From: Algoriphagus halophilus
GTDB lineage: Bacteria > Bacteroidota > Bacteroidia > Cytophagales > Cyclobacteriaceae
DNA length: 64,000 nucleotides
Assembly (NCBI RefSeq): GCF_900129785.1
Contig: NZ_FSRC01000001.1
Span: 1,488,001-1,552,000 of the forward strand
Reading direction: 5' to 3'
The position numbers were made by a program, and so were the translations under genes. This document shows positions 17,887 to 25,364 of this stretch, one piece after another (position 1 is the stretch's first letter; each line of letters starts with the position of its first letter). The notes under the pieces were generated by a model that saw nothing but the letters and a program-made list of their open reading frames with translations, was not told the DNA's origin and searched no databases.

Positions 17887-18930
17887 ATGAAGAAGATTTT
17901 ACTAATAGCGATATTCATTACGGTCTGGTTCTCTGCCTTCAGTCAAATTTCTAATCTGAGTTTGGGGGATCCCTATGAAGATTATAGGGATAGTATCAAG
18001 ACTTCAGATTATCCTTGGCGCTTGCCAATTATGGGAGGAAAACTTCGGGATATGGGATTTGATCTTCCTTATCCAAATGGAATCAGTGTCACTTATGGGT
18101 ATTCAAGTCAGCAACTAACATTAAACAACCTCAATGTTGGATTTGATCCTAATAATCTCACCAATGTGGATGGATTAGCTAGATTTAGGTCTATTAAAGC
18201 GAATGTAAATGCGGTTATAGCAAGATATGATTTCTATGTACTTCCCTTTATTAATTTTTTTGGAATAGCAGGACATATTGAATCCGATACCCAAGTAGAA
18301 CTTGGTTTACCTTTTGACTTAAAGTTCTCAACCCAAAATGCAGGAACTACTATTGGATGGGGCACCGTGGTTGCTGGGGGGATAGGTCCGATGGTGATGG
18401 CGGCAAATTTTGTTCAAACTTGGACATTTGTTCCAAGTTTGGAGAAGCCTTCTAATACCATTGTGCTAGATGGTAGGGTAGGTTACATGCATCGTTTTCC
18501 CAAACACCCGGAACAAAACATTGTATTTTTAGTAGGTGCCCAATACCTGGGTCTAAACCCATTGAGTAGTGGAAATGCTGATTTGGAAAAATTGGTGGGT
18601 ATAACTCCTGAAGGGAAAAAGGAAGCTGCAGAAAAATTAGATAATTGGTATGAAGGATTGGATGATCCTGAAAAAAATGTTTTTGGCGGAGTCTATCAAG
18701 GGTTATCCAATTATTTAAATAATTCAGAAGCTGGGAAAATATATTATGAGTTTGAAAAAAGTTTATACTATCCAGTCAGTATGACTGCAGGTTTTAACTA
18801 TCAGTTGAATCATAGATTTCAATTCAATGCGATTTACACATTTTTGGGAAGTAGGCAGCAAATAGTGGGTGGAGTTACCTATCGATTTGGATTCAGAGGT
18901 AAAAACTTGCTAAGAGGTCTTACTTTATAA
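17887..18930 (+). CDS. Uncharacterised outer-membrane beta-barrel protein
   Basis: This 347-residue protein has a signal peptide ending near WFSAFSQ. The rest alternates beta strands (ISVTYGYSSQQLTLNNLNV, ARYDFYVLPFINFFGIAGHI, WTFVPSLEKPSNTIVLDGRVGYMHRF) and closes with a strand typical of barrels (QQIVGGVTYRFGFRG). A charged, mainly helical insertion lies at about residues 235-290. No family name is recognised. It starts 4 bp after the repeat lipoprotein gene, so the two are cotranscribed and may form an outer-membrane lipoprotein/barrel pair. Confidence 0.6.
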   Translation: MKKILLIAIFITVWFSAFSQISNLSLGDPYEDYRDSIKTSDYPWRLPIMGGKLRDMGFDLPYPNGISVTYGYSSQQLTLNNLNVGFDPNNLTNVDGLARFRSIKANVNAVIARYDFYVLPFINFFGIAGHIESDTQVELGLPFDLKFSTQNAGTTIGWGTVVAGGIGPMVMAANFVQTWTFVPSLEKPSNTIVLDGRVGYMHRFPKHPEQNIVFLVGAQYLGLNPLSSGNADLEKLVGITPEGKKEAAEKLDNWYEGLDDPEKNVFGGVYQGLSNYLNNSEAGKIYYEFEKSLYYPVSMTAGFNYQLNHRFQFNAIYTFLGSRQQIVGGVTYRFGFRGKNLLRGLTL

Positions 18931-18974
18931 GGTTTCTAGCTTTTTATGAACTATTCAATTTAGAATTAATTGTC

Positions 18975-20144
18975 GTGATCAAAAGTATTATTGTAGGGTT
19001 GATGGTATGTTTAGTGATGGGAGGGTATTCTTTGAAAGCCATTGGCCAGACAGATACTTTGCCCAAGAAAAAGGAGAAGAAAAAAATAAGTTTTCGGGAT
19101 CCAGAGGATGGGGCTTTCGACGTGAGTGAATTCTTAATCTCACCCACAGGGTTTTTTCCCATACCAATCATCATTACGGAGCCCGCAGTTGGTTATGGAG
19201 GGGGGGCTTCCATATTGTTTTTCCAACCCCACAAAGGAAAAGGTGGAGATAAAGTTGCTCCCAATATCACCGGGGTTGCTGGTCTTGTTACTCAAAATAA
19301 AACTTGGCTTGCAGGAGCATTTCATCGGCATGTGTTTGGAGATAATCGTGTGATTAGTACCACTGCGGTTGCTAAACCGGATATTTTTATCAAATACTTT
19401 GGTAACAATAATGAGTTCTTAAGCAGAAACCCTATAACCATGAACCTAGATTCCTGGGTAGCTCATCAAGGAGTCAAAGTAAGACTAGGTGATTCCAAGT
19501 TTTTTGCTGGTTTGAACTATACATTTTTCAGGACTGAGGTAAGCTTGGACACCATACCTGGAAGACCATTACTAAACCTTATTTTAAATAGGCTAAAAGG
19601 AACATCCACAATTAGTACTATTCAACCTAAAATCAATTGGGATAAGCGGGATAACATTTTTACACCTACAAAAGGCTTTGATACAGGAGTATCCTTTACG
19701 TACAACGCTGAATGGTTGGGTGCAGATGAGACTTTTTATTCCTTGAATACCTATTTCAAAGGTTATTTTCCCATTGCTTCCAAATTGTATTCTTCTTGGA
19801 GGTTTGATGGTAAATTTTTGCTTGGGGAAGCTCCATTGTATGCTTATCCTTTTATACAGCTTCGAGGAATACCTGCGATGAGATTTCAAAGTGATAATAC
19901 CTTGGTGGTAGAGTCAGAATGGAGGTATGAAGTGTTTAGAAGGTGGTCTGTTTTAGGCTTTGTGGGAGGAGGAAAAGCAATAAATTCTTTAGAGAATTTC
20001 AAGGATTTTGAATGGGCGTATAGTGGAGGTACTGGAATTAGATATAAAATCGCGAAAATATTTGGAGCACATTCTGGGGTAGATTTTGCTTGGGGAAGTG
20101 CTGGAGATTTTGCTTTTTATATTGTTTTTGGAACTTCTATTTAA
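18975..20144 (+). CDS. BamA/TamA-like outer-membrane surface antigen, no POTRA domains, copy 1
   Basis: The start is taken as GTG 18975, which gives 389 residues and a complete signal peptide (ending near SLKAIGQ); no ATG further in would keep it. The mature protein starts with a charged linker and then has features of the Bac_surface_Ag barrel: PAVGYGGGASILFF, the hallmark KINWDKRDNIFTPTKGFDTGVSF, and a periodic C-terminal part ending SAGDFAFYIVFGTSI. There is no space for POTRA domains, so it is not the essential BamA assembly factor. Short POTRA-less members are common in Bacteroidota and their role is unknown. It is third in the operon after operator 1 (44 bp from the previous gene). Confidence 0.72.
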   Translation: MIKSIIVGLMVCLVMGGYSLKAIGQTDTLPKKKEKKKISFRDPEDGAFDVSEFLISPTGFFPIPIIITEPAVGYGGGASILFFQPHKGKGGDKVAPNITGVAGLVTQNKTWLAGAFHRHVFGDNRVISTTAVAKPDIFIKYFGNNNEFLSRNPITMNLDSWVAHQGVKVRLGDSKFFAGLNYTFFRTEVSLDTIPGRPLLNLILNRLKGTSTISTIQPKINWDKRDNIFTPTKGFDTGVSFTYNAEWLGADETFYSLNTYFKGYFPIASKLYSSWRFDGKFLLGEAPLYAYPFIQLRGIPAMRFQSDNTLVVESEWRYEVFRRWSVLGFVGGGKAINSLENFKDFEWAYSGGTGIRYKIAKIFGAHSGVDFAWGSAGDFAFYIVFGTSI

Positions 20145-20153
20145 GGGAGCAAC

Positions 20154-21473
20154 ATGAATCGGGAAATTGGATTTAATACTAATCTTGAAAGAATTATATT
20201 TTCAATCATAAATCTTAAAAAATATTCCTGCTTAGTTTGGGTAGTGATTGGAGTTCTTTTTTTAGGGACAGGGATTCGATCTGAAGCAAGACAACTTTTC
20301 AAAAAGGATTCTACAAAAGCCGAGGTTAAACCCTATAAACTTTATTTCATTCCTTTACCCGCTCTTTCTTATAATCCTGCTTTTGGCTTTATCTATGGAG
20401 TAGCTGCCTCCAGTAATATTTTGATTGGTGACCCCAAGGATACTAAACTTTCCTCTGGCTTTTTAAATGCTACCTATTCCAGTAAGAAGCAATTGATTTT
20501 GAGTCTAAAGACTACAATTTATACTAATCATAACAACTGGATTCTTTTAGGGGATTGGAGGTTTTTAGATTCTTCTCAACCAACTTATGGCCTTGGTACC
20601 GGAAAACAAACCGAGATTTTAGTCAATGAAAAACAAGATGGTTTCGAATTAGGAGATTACAAAGATGGAGTGGATTTAGCGGAGTTGATGGAGTTTAATC
20701 TTATTCGATTTCATCAGGTAGCGCTAAGAAAAGTAAATAAAGATTTATATGCAGGATTGGGTTATCACGTAGACAGATACACAGAAATCCAAGATAATTT
20801 GCTTGACTTGGAGCTTGATCCTCCGAGGATTACGAACCATTTTGCCTACAATACCCTACATGATTTTGATCTTGAAAAATATACCATTACAGGGCCAAGT
20901 CTTAATGTAGTTTTGGATACTCGGGATAACGTTAATTTCCCTTTTAAAGGGAGATATGCTTTTGCGCAATATCGGTTTCTTCCCAGTTGGTTGGGGAGTG
21001 ATAAAAGTACACATGCCTGGTGGTTTGAATACCGCCAGTATTGGAATGTTTCTAAAAAAGTGGAAAGGAACACCATTGCCTTATGGGCATATGCAAATAT
21101 TACCCCATTCGGGAAATTACCATATATGGGTTTGCCTGCTTTAGGTTGGGATCAGCTAGGTAGATCAGGTCGAGCATATCCACAAGGAAGATTTAGAGGA
21201 GAAAACCTTTTTTATAGTGAATTGGAATATAGGTTTCGAATTCCATTAATGAATAAGAACCCTGATTTTTTAGGAGGAGTTATTTTTGCAAATTCTACTT
21301 CGGCATCCTCTTTGGATCAAGATGTGAAACTATTTCAGACTATAAAAGGAGGTGCTGGAGTAGGTTTAAGGTTCATGTTTCAAAAAGCAACTCGCTCTAA
21401 TGTCACACTTGATTATGGTATAGGGTCAGATGGGAAAGGAGCGATTTATTTTAATCTTAATGAGTATTTCTAA
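20154..21473 (+). CDS. BamA/TamA-like outer-membrane surface antigen, no POTRA domains, copy 2
   Basis: This 439-residue protein begins 9 bp after the preceding barrel gene. The hydrophobic signal is at about residues 26-45, preceded by an unusually long polar stretch, so the true start may be further in. The barrel signatures are similar to copy 1: LPALSYNPAFGFIYGVAASS, VVLDTRDNVNFPFKGRYAFAQYRF, GEN-LFYSELEYRFRIPL and a C-terminal GAGVGLRFMFQK/TLDYGIGSDGKGAIYFNLNEYF. The overall resemblance to copy 1 is distant. It is last of four genes in the unit; no terminator is obvious, and the following 670 bp hold gene remnants. Confidence 0.7.
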   Translation: MNREIGFNTNLERIIFSIINLKKYSCLVWVVIGVLFLGTGIRSEARQLFKKDSTKAEVKPYKLYFIPLPALSYNPAFGFIYGVAASSNILIGDPKDTKLSSGFLNATYSSKKQLILSLKTTIYTNHNNWILLGDWRFLDSSQPTYGLGTGKQTEILVNEKQDGFELGDYKDGVDLAELMEFNLIRFHQVALRKVNKDLYAGLGYHVDRYTEIQDNLLDLELDPPRITNHFAYNTLHDFDLEKYTITGPSLNVVLDTRDNVNFPFKGRYAFAQYRFLPSWLGSDKSTHAWWFEYRQYWNVSKKVERNTIALWAYANITPFGKLPYMGLPALGWDQLGRSGRAYPQGRFRGENLFYSELEYRFRIPLMNKNPDFLGGVIFANSTSASSLDQDVKLFQTIKGGAGVGLRFMFQKATRSNVTLDYGIGSDGKGAIYFNLNEYF

Positions 21474-21507
21474 AACGGTTGGATTTATTTCTTTTAAAAT
21501 AAGTTAA

Positions 21508-21704
21508 TCAATTCAATGGGTATTCCACTGCCCGTTCATTAACTTCAATATTCCCACTGGTGGCTTTGGAAATCAAACAGATTTCATCCGCTGCATCTGC
21601 GATTTTCTGAGCTTACTCTAAAGAACTTGCGGGTGGGATTTTTATAAAAATACCCACTGTAATTCCATAATCTTCAGGACAAAAATTTCTTATAGGTACT
21701 TTGG
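21508..21704 (-). pseudogene. Remnant of an Ohr/OsmC organic hydroperoxide resistance gene
   Basis: The minus strand encodes AKVPIRN, then YGITVGIFIKIPP, an in-frame TAA after SSLE, then AQKIADAADEICLISKATSGNIEV and a stop at 21508-21510. This corresponds to the C-terminal half of Ohr, whose end normally reads like VCPYSNATRGNIDV, with the redox Cys kept (EICLIS). The N-terminal half is missing: the similarity stops at about 21704, exactly where the HTCS remnant begins. It is a broken gene with one premature stop. Confidence 0.55.
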
Positions 21705-21708
21705 CTGT

Positions 21709-21848
21709 AATTTATATATCAGTCAAGTGGCACTGGAGGTGGGAATAGAAAACCTTTCTTATTTTTAAAGAATCTTCTCTGAAGATTTTGGGGTGTCTCC
21801 TCAAAAATAAAGGGAAATCCATTGTACAAACAATAAGTAAAGTTTTTG
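21709..21848 (+). pseudogene. Decayed copy of the 3' end of an HTCS gene
   Basis: This 140-bp stretch is closely similar to 15587-15722, the end of the intact HTCS gene. In the same frame it reads ISQVALEVGIENLSYF, stop, RIFSEDFGVSPQK, stop, REIHCTNNK, stop, against ISQVALGVGIESLSYFS, RIFSEDFGVSPQKY, REIHCTNNK in the intact gene. Only the last recognition helix of the AraC-type domain is left, with two nonsense changes. It shows that a second HTCS gene, or a partial duplication of this one, once existed here. Confidence 0.8.
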
Positions 21849-21850
21849 GA

Positions 21851-21862
21851 ACAATAGGTAAA
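21851..21862 (+). promoter_or_regulatory. Partial third copy of the HTCS operator
   Basis: ACAATAGGTAAA matches the first 12 bases of operators 1 and 2 at 11 positions. The second half-site expected 21 bp on is not recognisable, nor is a clear -7 box. It lies right after the HTCS remnant, in the same relative order as operator 1 after the intact gene, and 283 bp before the next barrel gene. Confidence 0.45.
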
Positions 21863-22144
21863 TGAATCAGACCTGTTCTTGACATTTCTTGGGAGGGGAG
21901 TATATTATATTTATATTTTCCAATAGAAATTAAATTTAATAAATAGATAAGCCAAAGCAGCTAAAAGAATCACTTTCTGAGGTATTTGGGGTAGGGAATA
22001 CAATAAATGGAAATTGAGGTCTTTAAAATTACCTTGTTTAATATTCGGTCTTACATGTATGTACTGATACTATGAAATTGGCAGTGGACAAAAAGGTACC
22101 TTCTTAAACGATGGTTCAAATTAAATTTCTTCGAAAATCAGTAT
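21863..22144. other. Intergenic region before the 265-residue barrel gene, nothing further recognised
   Basis: AT-rich leader between the partial operator and the next gene. No open frame or repeat recognised. Confidence 0.3.
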
Positions 22145-22942
22145 ATGGAAAAAGTAGCAAAAAGATATGAAAGGGCAATTTTGCTCAAATTCCTTTACAT
22201 CTTGGTAGTATTGATAGTTGGTTTTGTGGTACAGACAAAAGCCCAACAATTCAATACCGATAATTACTTAAGTATGCCCCATGGGACAGGAACCTTCGTT
22301 CTTACTGCAGGGCAGCGTAATTCCAATTTTGTAAGCTCATTCGGTCTGGCACCAGGTTTTGAATTTTTCTTTCAAGCGAATTTATTTCGAGATTATCGGA
22401 TTGATGATTATGTACAGCACTTCACCACCTCCATTTATGGAAAATATATGTTTTGGGTAAATAAAGAAAAGACAGGAGGGGCTGCTGCATTCTTTGGATT
22501 TGGGAGATCACCTGGTTATTACGAGGGAACAGAGTTTACGGAATTACACAAGAATGTTTGGACGTCAATTCCTGTTACCATCCCTTTATTTCAGAATATG
22601 CTTTCTTGGGATATCATGCCAGGCGCGATCGTAGATTTTGATACTAAAAACAAAGATGAAGTCACCTGGGGCTTTACTTGGTCATCCCGTCTTGCCATTT
22701 ACAAAATCATTCCACAAACCGCTATTGTAGCAGAAGTTTATGGTACAGAAGGGTCTGCCAACTCCCCAGCTGAATATAAAGTTGGTCTGAGATGGGAACC
22801 GAATGATTTTATTGTGCCAGCCATTACTTATAGCTCTCAATTTCAAGGAAAGTATGGTGCAGGTATTGAAATTGGGGTGATGATATTTTCCCCACAGTTT
22901 TTGAAAAAGGATTACATCAAAAACAATCGAATCCAATACTAA
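22145..22942 (+). CDS. Uncharacterised outer-membrane protein
   Basis: This 265-residue protein has a signal peptide with core LYILVVLIVGFVV and cleavage near TKAQ. The mature chain alternates beta strands with many aromatics (GTFVLTAGQRNSNFV, LAPGFEFFFQANLFRDY, WGFTWSSRLAIYKI, YGAGIEIGVMIFSPQFL), compatible with a 10-12-strand barrel. No family is recognised. It stands alone between the decayed HTCS end and the amidohydrolase cluster; a partial operator lies upstream. It may once have belonged to the same regulon. Confidence 0.55.
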   Translation: MEKVAKRYERAILLKFLYILVVLIVGFVVQTKAQQFNTDNYLSMPHGTGTFVLTAGQRNSNFVSSFGLAPGFEFFFQANLFRDYRIDDYVQHFTTSIYGKYMFWVNKEKTGGAAAFFGFGRSPGYYEGTEFTELHKNVWTSIPVTIPLFQNMLSWDIMPGAIVDFDTKNKDEVTWGFTWSSRLAIYKIIPQTAIVAEVYGTEGSANSPAEYKVGLRWEPNDFIVPAITYSSQFQGKYGAGIEIGVMIFSPQFLKKDYIKNNRIQY

Positions 22943-23670
22943 AAGGGAATGTTAATTACTATAGTATTTTTCAATTTTTCCAAGGTATTCAATTTCAATC
23001 TTTTTGTTTAATAAAAAGATGAATTTTAGATAGCGATTGAGTTAAGCTTTGCAATGAGTTAATGATTCAGTCCTAATAAATTTAGCTAAATCTTTTTTGT
23101 GTAATGAAGAGACTTCTATTCCCATTAGAGATTGGATGGCTCTCCAAACCATTAGATATTCAGTCTTTTATATTATGATTTAAAGGCCTGAGTATATGGA
23201 ACGTGTGGACTTTCCATCGCCAAAAGACTCTAGAGGACTGTAAGTTTTCTTTTGGTATTTTCAACTAATTGAAAAAAATGCCGATTCTTTAAGAAAACTA
23301 GAATATAGTTCGGAAAGAAGATCATGACCTCGAAATTGTTCTATAAAGAAAGTAGGAAGATGACTCAGGTATATACTTACCAGATAGATCTAACTCACAT
23401 ATTATATTTTCGATCAAAAGGAAAAATAATCAGGGTCTAACATGATAATTGTCAGGAACATAACATCCAAGAATGATTTAATTGTACTTGTATTTTAACA
23501 AATAGTAATTCTTAACCTCCATTAACCTGATGATGACTATACATAAAGTATTCCATACTGATTAATTTGCTCGTTACCATCTATTTTTTTGTTCTGATTA
23601 GAATTAAATGGATAGTCGTTGTTAATCAAGTGCCTAGAATGGATTCTTTATGGGGTGAAAAGCATTCGAA
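22943..23670. other. Non-coding stretch, nothing recognised
   Basis: About 730 bp between the barrel gene and operator 2. It contains only very short open frames (for example a 38-codon one starting near 23323) with no recognisable product, and no repeats. Given the gene relics at 21.5-21.85 kb it may be older decayed sequence, but nothing in it could be identified. Confidence 0.35.
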
Positions 23671-23704
23671 ACAATAGGTCAAACAATAAGAACGATAAGT
23701 AAAA
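23671..23704 (+). promoter_or_regulatory. Putative HTCS operator 2 (21-bp-spaced direct repeat)
   Basis: The 34-bp element begins ACAATAGGTCAA and ends CGATAAGTAAAA, with half-sites ATAGGT (23674-23679) and ATAAGT (23695-23700) 21 bp apart. It agrees with operator 1 (15810-15843) at 28 of 34 positions without any gap, the first 12 being identical. It lies 305 bp before the first amidohydrolase gene. Confidence 0.65.
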
Positions 23705-23724
23705 CACTGGATTTTTATTCATCA

Positions 23725-23732
23725 TACTTTTG
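23725..23732 (+). promoter_or_regulatory. -7 promoter element of the amidohydrolase cluster
   Basis: TACTTTTG is a full match to the Bacteroidota -7 element TAnnTTTG. It starts 30 bp after the start of the second half-site of operator 2, exactly as at the lipoprotein operon. Transcription would start near 23739, leaving an unusually long AT-rich leader of about 270 nt before the ATG at 24009. Confidence 0.6.
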
Positions 23733-24008
23733 ATTCAATAGTATTTCAAAGAATCTTTTACAACAGTTTGAATTTTGAATTATTAGATTAAAAAAAACAA
23801 AAAAGTGTTTTATTAAAACTGTATCAATTGTTAAAAATATAATTATATTAAGAGTAAATTTTAAAAAAAAATGAATATATGATTTTGCTAATTTGGTGTT
23901 AAAGCCAACTTTTCAGGAAAATTGAAACAATTCTTAGGCTCAAAAAATTAGTTCAAACTATCAAAAAAATCATACCTAACCCTATCATTAACCATTACCA
24001 ATTATATC

Positions 24009-25340
24009 ATGAAATTTATTAAGATCACTTTTACCTTGGCTTTGGTACTATTCAGTTTGACAGTATTCAGTCAAGAAGAACCATCTATTGTACTTATTAA
24101 AAACGCCAATGTATTTGATGGGGTAAATGAGCAGCTTCAAGAAGGCGTCGATATTCTTATAGAAGGTAATTTAGTCAAGTCTATAGGAAAGAATCTATCC
24201 GCAGGAAATGATGCTACCATTATCGATGCAGGAGGAAAAACAATAATTCCCGGATTGATTGATGTCCATTGGCACATGGCATTGGCAGAACTGCCTATGA
24301 CATTCGTGCTTTCTGGGGATGCCTTTGAAGTGGGTATTCGAAGTACTTTGGCCTCTCCAAAAACGCTCATGCGAGGTTTTACGACTGTAAGAGATATGGG
24401 AGGGACCGTTTTTAGCCTTAAGAAACTCATTGATGAAGGATTGGTAGTGGGTCCACGCATACTTCCCTCCGGACCTATGATTAGCCAAACAGGGGGCCAT
24501 TTTGACTATCGCCTGCCTAATCAAATTCCTGATAAAATCGGAAATATGACCTATTGGGAGGAAGTAGGAATGACTGCAATAGCCGATGGAGTTTCTGAAG
24601 TCCGCAAGCGAAGCCGTGAAGCATTTATGCTAGGAGCGACGCAGATTAAAATTGCCGGTGGTGGGGGCGTTGCTTCCAGTTATGACCCCATCGATGTAAG
24701 ACAGTATTCGCTCGAAGAGATGGAAGCGATTGTAGATGTTGCAAAAAGTTACAACAGCTATGTTGGCGCACATATTTTCACGGACGATGCGATACAGATA
24801 GCCGTAAAAGCTGGTGTCAAAAGTATAGAACATGGGATGCTGATGGGTAGAGAAACACTTCAGATGATGAAAGACAATGAGGTGTGGTTGAGCACGCAGC
24901 CTATTTTGAATGATGAGGATGCAGATAAGTTTCCAAACCCAGAGTCCAATAGAAAGTTTGCTGAGGTTACAAAAGGAACTGATAATGTTTACCAACTGGC
25001 TAAAGAAATAGGTGTGAATATGGCCTTTGGAACGGATTTGTTTATGGGAGCAGAAAACGCGGCGAAACAAGGGAAATTACTTGCAAAGCTAACACGTTGG
25101 TTTACCCCTTATGAAGCACTGAAAATGGCAACCTCAGAGAATGCGCGAATGTTGGAATTGTCCGGTCCTAGACATCCTTACAAAGAGGGTCCTTTAGGTG
25201 TGGTAAAAGAAGGAGCATATGCTGATCTGATCATTGTAGATGGTAATCCTTTGGAAGATTTAAGTCTGGTCGCTGACCCTGATAAGAACTTTATGGTAAT
25301 CATGAAGGATGGAAAAATTTATAAGAACACACTAGAATAA
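24009..25340 (+). CDS. Exported metal-dependent amidohydrolase, copy 1 of 3
   Basis: This 443-residue protein has a signal peptide (ending near LTVFSQ), so it acts in the periplasm or outside. The body is an amidohydrolase-superfamily TIM barrel of the imidazolonepropionase-like/Xaa-Pro dipeptidase subgroup. Metal ligands seen: His87 and His89 (DVHWHM), Lys in QIKIAGGGG, His in VGAHIF, His in SIEHG and Asp in FGTDL. The end is the usual small beta domain (GAYADLIIVDGNPL, VIMKDGKIYKN). Known relatives cleave C-terminal Lys/Arg or Pro from peptides or hydrolyse cyclic amides; substrate here is not assignable. It is first of three tandem paralogues downstream of operator 2. Confidence 0.88.
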   Translation: MKFIKITFTLALVLFSLTVFSQEEPSIVLIKNANVFDGVNEQLQEGVDILIEGNLVKSIGKNLSAGNDATIIDAGGKTIIPGLIDVHWHMALAELPMTFVLSGDAFEVGIRSTLASPKTLMRGFTTVRDMGGTVFSLKKLIDEGLVVGPRILPSGPMISQTGGHFDYRLPNQIPDKIGNMTYWEEVGMTAIADGVSEVRKRSREAFMLGATQIKIAGGGGVASSYDPIDVRQYSLEEMEAIVDVAKSYNSYVGAHIFTDDAIQIAVKAGVKSIEHGMLMGRETLQMMKDNEVWLSTQPILNDEDADKFPNPESNRKFAEVTKGTDNVYQLAKEIGVNMAFGTDLFMGAENAAKQGKLLAKLTRWFTPYEALKMATSENARMLELSGPRHPYKEGPLGVVKEGAYADLIIVDGNPLEDLSLVADPDKNFMVIMKDGKIYKNTLE

Positions 25341-25364
25341 AATATTAAGTAAACCATAATCAAG

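Noticed and set aside
18975..21473. BamA, the essential outer-membrane assembly factor
   Set aside because: Neither protein has room for POTRA domains, which BamA needs; they are only barrel-domain relatives.
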